Source: Candidatus Nitrosocaldaceae archaeon (GTDB lineage: Archaea > Thermoproteota > Nitrososphaeria > Nitrososphaerales > Nitrosocaldaceae). From it: a stretch of DNA of 64,000 nt. The DNA is taken from the NCBI GenBank assembly GCA_026002835.1, contig BPGC01000006.1, forward strand, positions 1 through 64,000, read 5' to 3'. A program made the translations under genes and the position numbers. Below the pieces are notes generated by a model, which was given only the letters and a program-made list of their open reading frames with translations, had not been told where the DNA came from and did not search any database. This document shows positions 8,782-17,437 of the stretch, in pieces (within the stretch, counting starts at the first letter, position 1; each line of letters begins with the position of its first letter).

Positions 8782-9084
8782 ATGTTAGTAAGAGTATGCA
8801 ATAAAGATGATATTCCTATTGGTAAAGGTAAGGAGTTTAATATTAATGATAAAAAGATTGCCATCTTTAATGTAAATGGCAAATACTATGCTACTGAAGC
8901 TTTATGCAGACATCAAGATGGACCATTAGCTGATGGAAGATTGATAGGAGAGGTTATTGAATGTCCATGGCATTTCTGGCATTATAATGTAAGAACTGGA
9001 GAATTGTTAGATTTTCTTAAAGATGTTAGATTAGATACTTATAAAGTTGAGGTTAAAGATGATGGAATTTATATAGATTTATAA
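8782..9084 (+). CDS. Rieske-type [2Fe-2S] ferredoxin
   Basis: A 100-residue single-domain Rieske protein. The cluster ligands are Cys42 and His44 in LCRHQDGPLADG and Cys61 and His64 in CPWHFWHYN, giving the expected C-x-H and C-x2-H pairs. It has no signal peptide or membrane anchor, so it is a soluble electron carrier like those that feed ring-hydroxylating oxygenases or NirD-type proteins, rather than a bc-complex subunit. No partner oxygenase lies nearby. It is transcribed divergently from ahcY with a 39-bp gap. Confidence 0.88.
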   Translation: MLVRVCNKDDIPIGKGKEFNINDKKIAIFNVNGKYYATEALCRHQDGPLADGRLIGEVIECPWHFWHYNVRTGELLDFLKDVRLDTYKVEVKDDGIYIDL

Positions 9085-9128
9085 TCAAAATATAATTTTA
9101 AATATAATTAAGTATATAATACAATAGA

Positions 9129-9440
9129 ATGGTAAATAATTTGGATCTTCCTAATTGTAAAGGTAATAAGGGCAAATTAAAAGTGGGAATAAAGATAAAT
9201 ATATTACTATAATTGATAGTGTAGAATTACTATAAACTAAATACTCACATAAAGATTATCCTCAAAAATGTCTAGTATTACAACGTATAAGATTTGATGA
9301 TAATGGCTGAAGAGATACGGATCGGTTATTATAAAAAGAGCAAAAATGGTAAATGGATATGGGCTAGAGCAGCTCCGTTATTACCAATAGAGGATTTAAA
9401 CGAACTTATCATGATATCTAAGGAAAGAAGCATACTATGA
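9129..9440 (+). pseudogene. Decayed small gene with frameshifts
   Basis: A coding-like string appears only when three frames are joined. It starts at ATG 9129 (MVNNLDLPNCKGNKGKLKVG), continues after a shift as DKYITIIDSVELL, then after a stop as YSHKDYPQKCLVLQRIRFDD. It ends in a further frame as EEIRIGYYKKSKNGKWIWAR and APLLPIEDLNELIMISKERS to TGA at 9438-9440. The last part alone, from ATG 9303, could still be read as a 45-residue ORF. The amino-acid pattern looks like real protein, not random sequence, but I do not recognise the family. A remnant of a once intact gene of about 104 codons is the best reading. Confidence 0.4.
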
Positions 9441-9498
9441 AATTTTTAAACTTCCCATCTCAATCTAGGTTCAGAGTCCTTAAACTGTTTCAATCTCT

Positions 9499-9590
9499 TC
9501 ACAGTTCTATCTCTTCCTCATCTAAACCTCCAGAAGCAAATATCTTTACATTATTTGCACCTCTAATTGCTAATTCCCATCTAAGTTATA
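9499..9590 (-). pseudogene. Fragment resembling nicotinate phosphoribosyltransferase
   Basis: On the minus strand a short open stretch reads LRWELAIRGANNVKIFASGG then LDEEEIEL before TGA. Just beyond, in another frame, comes VKRLKQFKDSEPRLRWEV. The VKIFxSGGLDE pattern is what I expect from the C-terminal half of nicotinate phosphoribosyltransferase. No start, no remaining domain and a frame break suggest a relic. Together with the remnant at 9129-9440 it explains the 525-bp gap between the Rieske and phosphodiesterase genes. The family assignment is from memory of the motif and is uncertain. Confidence 0.35.
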
Positions 9591-9636
9591 CTTTGCCGAT
9601 AACACTAATATGAAAGAGTTTAATACTTATGTATTA

Positions 9637-11469
9637 ATGAAAGTAGCATTAATAGGACTAGATGCAGTTGTACCATCACTTGCTAAAAAACTTGTTAATG
9701 ATAATAAACTTCCTACATTAAAATATCTAATTGATAATGGTGTATATGCTGAAGGTTTGCCTGTATTTCCTACCGTAACATCTACAAATTGGACTACAAT
9801 AGCAACTGGAGCTATGCCAGAAAAACATGGTATAACTGATATGGTAGTTCATATACCTGGTACTGAACTTACTGATATCAAGAGTGGATTTTATTCAAAT
9901 TTGTGTAGAGCAGAGCATATATGGGAGACATGTGAGAGGTTTAACAAAAAACCATTATTACTCAAATATATAGCGTCTTGGCCTCCAAGCATTAGTAATG
10001 GTTTGCAAGTAGATGGATTTGGTGCGCCTGGAGGACCTGGTTCTAGACCATGGGGTTCTAGCCCATTAGCAATAAGTAATGCATCATGTTATTCAACTGA
10101 TGACATAGAGAAAGGGATAAAAGTAAAATTCGAAGACGCAAAGAACAATGAATGGAAAGGAATTACATTTGATAATGCTTTTGAAACATACATCGATCTT
10201 GGAAATGAGAAGATAAAGAGTAGATATCATATACTCTACATTCCAAACTCTAATGATATTGTAATAACTAAAGATAAAGATGCTTCGCAAGCATTAAGAT
10301 TGAGTAAAGGTACTACTTCTGAATGGATTATAGATAATGAACTAAAAGGAGCATTTAGAATAAAATTGATGGATTTGGCATATAATAGTACGCCTAAATT
10401 TAAATTATATGTTACGCAAATATTTCCATTAGAAGGCTGGACATATCCAAAGGAATTAGCTAGAGAATTGGTAGATAATATAGGACCATTCCTAGAGTCA
10501 ATAAGTCATTTTCCATTTGTATTTGGATGGGTTGATGAAAATACATATCTAGATGATGTAAGATATCAAGCAGAATGGTTTGTTAAAGCATCTAATTATC
10601 TAATGAAGAGATATGAATGGGATCTATTTATGATGCAATGGCATGGAATAGATAATACACAACATGCGTTTCTACGATTCGATAAAAATATATTAACAGA
10701 AAAGGAGGCGGAGTTGGCTGATAATGTAACTACTAGAACCTATCAGATAGCAGATGATATGGTAAATGGCATAATGCAAGGTATAGACAAAGATACATGT
10801 ATCTTTGTTTTATCAGATCATGGACATATAATAGGTAAAAGAAGATTCTTTATAAACACTTATCTATACAGAAAAGGTTTCATACAGTTAAAGCGAGATC
10901 TACAGAATAGAAGAGTGTCAATAGATTGGAGTAAAACTGTTGTATATGCACCTGGCATGGTTCATCTTTATATAAACTTAAAGGGTAGAGATCCTCATGG
11001 TATAGTTGCCAAAGGTAAAGAGTATGAAGATCTGCAAGAAGAGATAATAGATGCACTTTATGAGATAAAAGATCCAGTAACTAATACTAGACCTATAGCC
11101 ATGGCTTTTAAGAATGAAGATGCAAAAGTTATAGGGTTAAGCGGTGATAGAAGTGGTGACATAATATATGTTGCAAATCCAGGGTTTGCAATAGATAACA
11201 GAATAAAATTGAAAGGTGATCTATTTGAAGATCTAAAAGTAGGATTAAAAGGAGGGAGTATTCATGGGCAACAATTAGGTTCTGTAGATCTAAAAGAGTA
11301 TGGAACTATAAAATCTCTATTCATAGCATACGGATCTAATATAAAGAAAGGGTATGAGATGGATAGAGAGATAAGGTTTATAGATATAGCTCCGACTATA
11401 TCATATATACTAGACATACCAGCTCCTAAAGATAGCGAAGGTAGAATTCTTTATGAGTTATTTGAATAA
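9637..11469 (+). CDS. Alkaline phosphatase superfamily phosphodiesterase/pyrophosphatase
   Basis: A 610-residue metal-dependent hydrolase of the type I phosphodiesterase/nucleotide pyrophosphatase branch. The fold starts with MKVALIGLDA. The nucleophile motif is TSTNWTTIATGAMPEKHG near residues 49-66 with a catalytic Thr. Metal ligands occur in QWHGIDNTQHAF (about 335-346) and in SDHGH (about 393-397), and the C-terminal GSIHGQQ contributes a further His. No signal peptide is visible, so it is probably cytoplasmic. The substrate cannot be told from sequence. The in-frame ATG at 9610 would add nine residues; I chose 9637 because the family core begins there. It stands alone between the decayed region and the prenyl synthase. 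Confidence 0.85.
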   Translation: MKVALIGLDAVVPSLAKKLVNDNKLPTLKYLIDNGVYAEGLPVFPTVTSTNWTTIATGAMPEKHGITDMVVHIPGTELTDIKSGFYSNLCRAEHIWETCERFNKKPLLLKYIASWPPSISNGLQVDGFGAPGGPGSRPWGSSPLAISNASCYSTDDIEKGIKVKFEDAKNNEWKGITFDNAFETYIDLGNEKIKSRYHILYIPNSNDIVITKDKDASQALRLSKGTTSEWIIDNELKGAFRIKLMDLAYNSTPKFKLYVTQIFPLEGWTYPKELARELVDNIGPFLESISHFPFVFGWVDENTYLDDVRYQAEWFVKASNYLMKRYEWDLFMMQWHGIDNTQHAFLRFDKNILTEKEAELADNVTTRTYQIADDMVNGIMQGIDKDTCIFVLSDHGHIIGKRRFFINTYLYRKGFIQLKRDLQNRRVSIDWSKTVVYAPGMVHLYINLKGRDPHGIVAKGKEYEDLQEEIIDALYEIKDPVTNTRPIAMAFKNEDAKVIGLSGDRSGDIIYVANPGFAIDNRIKLKGDLFEDLKVGLKGGSIHGQQLGSVDLKEYGTIKSLFIAYGSNIKKGYEMDREIRFIDIAPTISYILDIPAPKDSEGRILYELFE

Positions 11470-11614
11470 TTTCTATATACTTAGTATTTTAAAGAGATGG
11501 TTACATATTAAACTATAACTATTTTTATGTTATGAAGTATAGCAAATAGATATATACTTACGTATAAATGCAAAGGCATTAATACCATAATTACAGAGTA
11601 TATTCGTGTGTCAG

Positions 11615-12442
11615 ATGAATCCATTACAACACTTTGCAAAATATATTGATAAAATTAATTATGAATTGTATAAAGAACTTGAATCGTATTCATGGTCACA
11701 ATTCTACGAACCATTAAAATATGCATGTGCTAATGGCAAAAGGATTAGGCCTTTGATGTTAGTTTTATCGGCAAAAAGTATTGGAGAATATGATGATGAT
11801 GTTTATCTGGCTGCTATAGCTGTAGAGTTATTACATACAGAATCTATCATACATGATGATATAATTGATGATGAAAAGGATAGGAGAGGAAGAATCCCAT
11901 TTTATATGAAATATGGCTATAATTTCTCAATCTTAACAGCAGATTTTGTTCTAGGTATGATATTAAACATAATATCTAGAATCAATAATTTACGAGTTGC
12001 AAGAGAATTATCTAGAGCGGCATTGAGTATGAGCGAGGGAGAAGCATTAGAGATAAAGATGAATGGCAATATAACATTAGATGATTATATAAAGATGCTA
12101 GAATTTAAAACAGCATCTCTATTTGAGATATCTAGTAAGATTGGAGCAATACTTGCTAATGGTAATAAGGAGGAAGTTGAGGCATTGGCTACATTTGGCA
12201 GATGTTTAGGGATAGCGTACCAGATACAAGATGATATAAGTGATTGGGAGAATGAGAATAAGCCATTCAATCTATTGTTACATTCAAGTGATATAACTAA
12301 GAACGATTTTCTAGATAATATGCACAAGTTATACAGAAGTTATATAAGAGAAGCCGAGAATGCTCTTACTATAATCAAACATAAAACTGAACTGGAAAAA
12401 TTGTTAGATCTAACTAGAAATGAATTACAGTTAGATCGGTGA
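11615..12442 (+). CDS. Polyprenyl (geranylgeranyl-type) diphosphate synthase
   Basis: Elongates isoprenoid diphosphates for archaeal lipids or quinone side chains. Both aspartate-rich regions are present: HDDIIDDEKDRRGR near residues 90-103 and QIQDDISDW near 209-217. GKRIRPLMLVLS (about 46-57) is the IPP-binding region. At 275 residues it is slightly short for the family, mainly at the C-terminus. An in-frame GTG at 11606 would add MCQ; ATG 11615 was preferred as the commoner codon. Its stop codon overlaps the GGTGAT ribosome-binding site of the next gene, so the two are translationally linked. Chain length cannot be fixed from sequence. Confidence 0.9.
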   Translation: MNPLQHFAKYIDKINYELYKELESYSWSQFYEPLKYACANGKRIRPLMLVLSAKSIGEYDDDVYLAAIAVELLHTESIIHDDIIDDEKDRRGRIPFYMKYGYNFSILTADFVLGMILNIISRINNLRVARELSRAALSMSEGEALEIKMNGNITLDDYIKMLEFKTASLFEISSKIGAILANGNKEEVEALATFGRCLGIAYQIQDDISDWENENKPFNLLLHSSDITKNDFLDNMHKLYRSYIREAENALTIIKHKTELEKLLDLTRNELQLDR

Positions 12443-12443
12443 T
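12438..12443 (+). promoter_or_regulatory. Strong Shine-Dalgarno overlapping upstream stop codon
   Basis: GGTGAT contains the TGA stop of the prenyl synthase gene and sits 3 nt before ATG 12447. The same GGTGATTAGATG arrangement recurs between uS13 and uS4 at 40616, so internal operon genes here use this module. Confidence 0.7.
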
Positions 12444-12446
12444 TAG

Positions 12447-13859
12447 ATGCCAAAAGAGTATATAAATGATCAACTTGATGAAGATGATACATTTTCAATA
12501 TTTCAGAAGAAGATAGTTAATGCTCCATGGTGGATAAGTTATAAACTTGGTATAATACCAGCAGCAAAGTTACAGGATAAGATCGAGGATCTTGCTGCTA
12601 GCATAGGTATGAATAAGCGTTGGGTGCATAGATTCTTAGAATATGTTATCACGCAATTCACATTAAAGTTCAAAGATAAAGATTACTATGGATATCATAC
12701 ATTGGATCATGAGTTAGAAGCAGCATACATATCATTATTAGCAGCGAAGAATGATCCAAATATGTCTTATAAGGATGAATTTTATCTGTTCATAGCAGCT
12801 CTACTTCATGATATGGATCCTCATAAAGAAGGAGATAAGCCTCATGAGGTTGCTATAGAACAATATATAAGAAGTGATCCAGTAATCAACAAACTTATCC
12901 ATGAAGGTGGTTTAGATGTGAATATTATAATAGCCATGATACATAGAACTACCTATCCATTTAAAGGCAAGAATGCAGAAGAGGCAATGGAGAGAATAAA
13001 TAAGTTACTATCAAATATAGAAAATAAAGAACATTATATAAACTTAGGATGGTTCTTATCTGTATGTGAAAGGATCGCTGGTTATGCAATTGGTGATTTT
13101 AAGAGATCTATAGAATTAGCAATAAGAAATGCACATGCGTTGAACTGGCATCCGTCTGTAATAAATAGAGAGTCGGTAAAATTCTTTAACTCATTATTTA
13201 ACGATGATCAAGTTATGTTTGAGAGAGTCATTAATGATCTACCAAAAGAGGTTAGAGATAACTTTTTTGCTAATGTATCGAGATTCAAAGAGGCATGGGA
13301 TAAAGAGAGTAAGATAAGAGATGCTATACTATCAAACAAGATAAGGATGTATCCTAATGTTGAGGATATAAGAAATCTAGATAAAAATACATTAGAACAA
13401 ATAATAAGATTATATAATTTTCTACCATTACACCTGAGATTTAGAGCTAGCAGTCCTAAGAAGTTATCAGAGAATATGCTATTAATAACATTAAGAACGA
13501 ATGATCCAAATGCTCCAATAGTAGGTTATGCTAAAGGAGGTCCATTAGAACAATATAAACTTAGGCAAAAGACAATTGATGAGAATATCGGCAAATATAA
13601 TACTGTATATCTAGAGCCAATGATAGTAATGCCTGGATATTGGGATGCTGGAGGAGGTAGTATGTTAAGACGGTTATTTATCAGCGAAGCTAAAAGACAG
13701 GGTTATCAATATCTTACATCATATAATCATAGGAAGGTTTTAGAGAGGAGGATAGAGAGAGGAGAACCCATAGAGATAGTTTGTAGATTCGATCCAGATA
13801 TGCTAGATTATTATAGAATGGATCTGAAGAGATTCGATCCAGATATGATCAAGGTATGA
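12447..13859 (+). CDS. HD-phosphodiesterase-like domain fused to acetyltransferase-like domain
   Basis: A 470-residue protein in two parts. Residues about 80-210 carry an HD-type metal site resembling class I cyclic-nucleotide phosphodiesterases: YHTLDHELEAAYISLLAA, ALLHDMDPHKEGDKPHE and AMIHRTTYPF. The C-terminal 160 residues (VGYAKGGPLEQYKLR, YLEPMIVMPGYWDAGGGSML, RRLFISEAKRQGYQYLTSY) look like a GNAT acetyltransferase fold with the acetyl-CoA loop replaced by a GGGSMLRR stretch. GGTGAT at 12438-12443 places the start at ATG 12447. It follows the prenyl synthase by 4 bp and ends convergently with nuoN, overlapping by 11 bp. Substrate and pairing of activities are unknown. Confidence 0.7.
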   Translation: MPKEYINDQLDEDDTFSIFQKKIVNAPWWISYKLGIIPAAKLQDKIEDLAASIGMNKRWVHRFLEYVITQFTLKFKDKDYYGYHTLDHELEAAYISLLAAKNDPNMSYKDEFYLFIAALLHDMDPHKEGDKPHEVAIEQYIRSDPVINKLIHEGGLDVNIIIAMIHRTTYPFKGKNAEEAMERINKLLSNIENKEHYINLGWFLSVCERIAGYAIGDFKRSIELAIRNAHALNWHPSVINRESVKFFNSLFNDDQVMFERVINDLPKEVRDNFFANVSRFKEAWDKESKIRDAILSNKIRMYPNVEDIRNLDKNTLEQIIRLYNFLPLHLRFRASSPKKLSENMLLITLRTNDPNAPIVGYAKGGPLEQYKLRQKTIDENIGKYNTVYLEPMIVMPGYWDAGGGSMLRRLFISEAKRQGYQYLTSYNHRKVLERRIERGEPIEIVCRFDPDMLDYYRMDLKRFDPDMIKV

Positions 13860-15330
13860 TTTTTGGTACTGCGCTACTTGCAAAGTCTATCAATGGTGTT
13901 GGATAGATACCAAATGCTACCATGAATATCATCGCAAATATTAATACTCCTACAATTATCTTTGGTTCTTTTACTCTAGTAAACTTTTCAACTGTACTAG
14001 ATTCAAAGTACATCTTCCTTATAACCCAGCCATAGTAGCCTAGTGATAAAGCACTATTAAGAACTCCAGCAATTGCTAGATATGGACCCCATGCTACCAT
14101 AGGTCCAGCATCTATAGCTGCTGTAAATAGGTATAATTTACTCCAGAATCCATTTAATGGAGGTACTCCAGCTAATGCTAATAATGATATTGTTAATACT
14201 AATGCTGTTATAGGCATCCTCTTTGCCAAACCTTTGTATGAATCTATATTAACAGTTGATATGGCTATTACAGTAGCAGCTGCTGCTATGAATGCTGCGC
14301 CTTTCATAACTGCATGGTTCATTACATGAAATGCTGCGCTAGTCATACCTAGATCTGAATATGGTGCAACACTCAATCCTATCAATATGTATCCAGCTTG
14401 TGCAACACTTGAATATGCTAACATTCTAGTCATACTTCTCTGAGTTAATGCTGCTAGATTACCAGCAGTCATTGTTAATATAGCTACTACTGCTAACATT
14501 AGACTCCAGTCAACGCTAAATGCTGCTAAGCCTATTACTATTACTCTCATAGCTGCTGCAAAACCAGCCTTTTTAGTAGCGGCTGCTAGCAAAGTGCTAA
14601 CTGTAGTAGGTGCACCTTCGTAAGTATCTGGCAGCCACATATGGAATGGGAATAATGCCATCTTGAATCCAAAACCAGCAACAAATGTAGCAATTGCTAA
14701 TATAGCAATAGGCATCATACTTTCATCTATATTGGTTAATGCTTGTATTGCTACAGCTATATTAGTAGAACCAGTCATTCCATATACTAGAGATATACCA
14801 TAAATTAATAACCCAGATGATAATGCTCCAAATATGAAATATTTGATAGCTGCTTCATTTGACGTAGGATCTCTCTTCATAAATCCTGCTAATACATAAG
14901 TTGGAATGCTCATCAATTCCCATGCTACAATTAACATAACTAGGTCTGTAGAATAAGCAATTAACACCATTCCTATTGATGATAATAACATTAATGAATA
15001 ATATGTAGCAGCATTTGGAGTCTTACGCATATAATCTATGCTAGAGATAGTAGCCATAATCGATACTATAAGCATAGCTATGCTAAAGAAGCCTCCAAAG
15101 AGATCATTTGATAATACCTCGTTCTCTAATATTACAGTTGGAGATGTCTTACCTACTAATATATCAAAGCCAATAATACCTATTGCTATTGCTAATACAA
15201 TAGATGCTGTTATACCATAAGCCTTATCGGATATTCTTCCTTTCCTTAATGCTTCAACTACTGGAAAGAGTAATCCTACTACACCAAGAATTATCGTTAT
15301 CAATATTGGAGGACTAAGCATATCTACCAT
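13849..15330 (-). CDS. nuoN: NADH-quinone oxidoreductase-like subunit N
   Basis: Antiporter-like proton-channel subunit of complex I, embedded in the membrane. The 493 residues form about 14 hydrophobic segments. The conserved WELMSIPTYVLAGF (about 146-159) and the discontinuous-helix region MALFPFHMWLPDTYEGAPT (about 225-243) carry the essential Glu, Lys and His. GTGAT five bases before ATG 15330 supports the start. It is the last gene of the operon, 6 bp after nuoL, and its tail overlaps the HD-fusion gene convergently. Confidence 0.94.
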   Translation of the reverse strand: MVDMLSPPILITIILGVVGLLFPVVEALRKGRISDKAYGITASIVLAIAIGIIGFDILVGKTSPTVILENEVLSNDLFGGFFSIAMLIVSIMATISSIDYMRKTPNAATYYSLMLLSSIGMVLIAYSTDLVMLIVAWELMSIPTYVLAGFMKRDPTSNEAAIKYFIFGALSSGLLIYGISLVYGMTGSTNIAVAIQALTNIDESMMPIAILAIATFVAGFGFKMALFPFHMWLPDTYEGAPTTVSTLLAAATKKAGFAAAMRVIVIGLAAFSVDWSLMLAVVAILTMTAGNLAALTQRSMTRMLAYSSVAQAGYILIGLSVAPYSDLGMTSAAFHVMNHAVMKGAAFIAAAATVIAISTVNIDSYKGLAKRMPITALVLTISLLALAGVPPLNGFWSKLYLFTAAIDAGPMVAWGPYLAIAGVLNSALSLGYYGWVIRKMYFESSTVEKFTRVKEPKIIVGVLIFAMIFMVAFGIYPTPLIDFASSAVPKIIP

Positions 15331-15336
15331 TTCTTA

Positions 15337-17436
15337 TCACGCTGCTAACAATATTATTAATACAAATACCAATCCTATACCAAAGGCATAGACGTATGTT
15401 TGTACAACTCCACTCTGCATATATCTTACTATCTTAGACCACCACGCCATACTAAACTGCAATGCTGGATTTATGCCCTCTACTGCTACGCTTTCAAAAT
15501 ACTTCCAGAATATCCTTGCTATGAACAATGGTCCTATAACGAATAGCCAGTAATATATGCTATTGATATACCATCTATTCTCTAGGAACTTATAGATACC
15601 TCTAGTAAATGCATTTCTTGATATAACAGTAGGATCTGCTGCCCTCTTTATATAATAGATATAGCCTAACCCAGCACCTATACCAAATGATACTAATGAT
15701 GATGCTACTGCTGTCATGTTCAATGATATGCCTTCTTCTGCTTCATGAGGAACCTCGATGTGATATGTATTCGTTAAGAACTCTCCAAGTCTTTCATGTA
15801 TAAAACCTTCAACAAATGGACCAGAGATACCAACTATAATAGTTCCCGCTGCTAATATGCTAAATGGAACCCACATCAATGCTGATACCTCATGAACATG
15901 ATGACCATGCTCTTCTAACTTTCTTAGATGTTGACTCTTATTACCAAACATAGCCATGCCTACCATTCTCATAGTATAGAATGCAGTCATAACTGCTACT
16001 ATGACTGCTAAGGCATATAATGCTGGTGCTAATGCATAATTAGAGTCTAACAAAGCAGCAAATATTGCATCTTTACTCCAGAAACCACTGGTTATTATTG
16101 GTGCTCCAGCTAATGATAAACCAGCTGCCATCATAGCTATATAAGATTTCCTCATATGTTGTTTTAATCCTCCCATATCATCCATAAATCTACTCTCTGC
16201 TACATGTAACAATCCTCCAGCAATCATGAATAATGATGCTTTGAACATAGCATGGCTAGCAAGATGGAATATACCAGCTGCATATCCTTCTACAAACGAT
16301 GCTGATAAACCAGCTATACCTAATGCTAGCATCATATATCCTATCTGAGAACCAGTTGAATATGCTAATACTTTCTTTATCTCTTTATTTACTATAGCTT
16401 GACTTGCTAAGATGAATGCTGTTAGAGCTCCTATCCATGCAACTACTTCAAAGAATGGCATAGATGCTGCTTCAGCTGCTACAAAGAATATTGGACCTAC
16501 TCTAGCAACAAGATAAACTCCAGCCTTTACCATTGTAGCAGCATGTATCAAAGCTGAAACAGCAGTAGGACCAGTCATAGCCTCTAAAAGCCATTCATGT
16601 AATGGGAATTGTGCTGACTTGCCTACTGCACCACCAAATATCAATACTGCAGCTGGGATCAATAAGCCATTAGCATGCATTGTCTCTGCCCATGTATGAT
16701 CCTCGATCAAAGGCTTATACTCAAAAGTTCCAGCATGCATGAATATAAGGAATATACCAATAAGCATGAATATATCTCCAGCCTTGGTCATAAGGAATGC
16801 TTTCATACCAGCATGTGTTGGAGCAGTAAATTGTGGTATGCCTAGAGCATAATGACCAACTCTTCCAACATAATCTTTTGCTCTATCTCTATACCAGAAT
16901 CCGATCAATGCATATGATGCTAAACCTACACCTTCCCAACCAAAGAATAGCATCAAGAAGTTATCTGACAATACGATAAGTTGCATACTTCCTATAAAGA
17001 ATAGCATAAAGAACCAATAACGCATGAGATCTGGATCACCTTTCATGTAACCTTTGCTATATACTATTATCAAGAATGATATCCATGCTACTAGATTTGA
17101 TATTATTATGCTTAATGTATCTGCTAATAAACCAGCATTGATGCCTATTGCCTTGATCCATGGTATCTGTGTATGAACCTCATCTCCTTCAAGCATTACT
17201 GGAATTAATGTTGATGCCAGAACTGCGCTAGCAAAAGCAAATACTGCTGGAGCTGTATCTCTAACTTTAGGACTTATCTTATGGAATAATGGAGATAACA
17301 TTGCTCCAATCATAGGTATGATCCAGATAAGCCAAACGTTCATGGCTAATCCATCAAATGCTGGATTATGAGTAATTACTTCTGCTACTTCGCTACTGCC
17401 TTCTATGGCTCTAAATATAAAATCTATTGGTAGCAT
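15337..17436 (-). CDS. nuoL: NADH-quinone oxidoreductase-like subunit L
   Basis: Largest membrane subunit of complex I, a proton-channel protein with the long lateral helix at its end. The 699-residue product carries FFGWEGVGLASYALIGFWYR, the antiporter signature AQFPLHEWLLEAMTGPTAVS, and many transmembrane segments. Near the C-terminus further helices follow an HHVHE-containing loop. The reading frame extends to GTG 17445, but GGAGGTG lies right on that codon, so ATG 17436 with a 7-nt spacing is the better start. Its 5' end touches the nuoM stop. Confidence 0.94.
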   Translation of the reverse strand: MLPIDFIFRAIEGSSEVAEVITHNPAFDGLAMNVWLIWIIPMIGAMLSPLFHKISPKVRDTAPAVFAFASAVLASTLIPVMLEGDEVHTQIPWIKAIGINAGLLADTLSIIISNLVAWISFLIIVYSKGYMKGDPDLMRYWFFMLFFIGSMQLIVLSDNFLMLFFGWEGVGLASYALIGFWYRDRAKDYVGRVGHYALGIPQFTAPTHAGMKAFLMTKAGDIFMLIGIFLIFMHAGTFEYKPLIEDHTWAETMHANGLLIPAAVLIFGGAVGKSAQFPLHEWLLEAMTGPTAVSALIHAATMVKAGVYLVARVGPIFFVAAEAASMPFFEVVAWIGALTAFILASQAIVNKEIKKVLAYSTGSQIGYMMLALGIAGLSASFVEGYAAGIFHLASHAMFKASLFMIAGGLLHVAESRFMDDMGGLKQHMRKSYIAMMAAGLSLAGAPIITSGFWSKDAIFAALLDSNYALAPALYALAVIVAVMTAFYTMRMVGMAMFGNKSQHLRKLEEHGHHVHEVSALMWVPFSILAAGTIIVGISGPFVEGFIHERLGEFLTNTYHIEVPHEAEEGISLNMTAVASSLVSFGIGAGLGYIYYIKRAADPTVISRNAFTRGIYKFLENRWYINSIYYWLFVIGPLFIARIFWKYFESVAVEGINPALQFSMAWWSKIVRYMQSGVVQTYVYAFGIGLVFVLIILLAA

Positions 17437-17437
17437 A

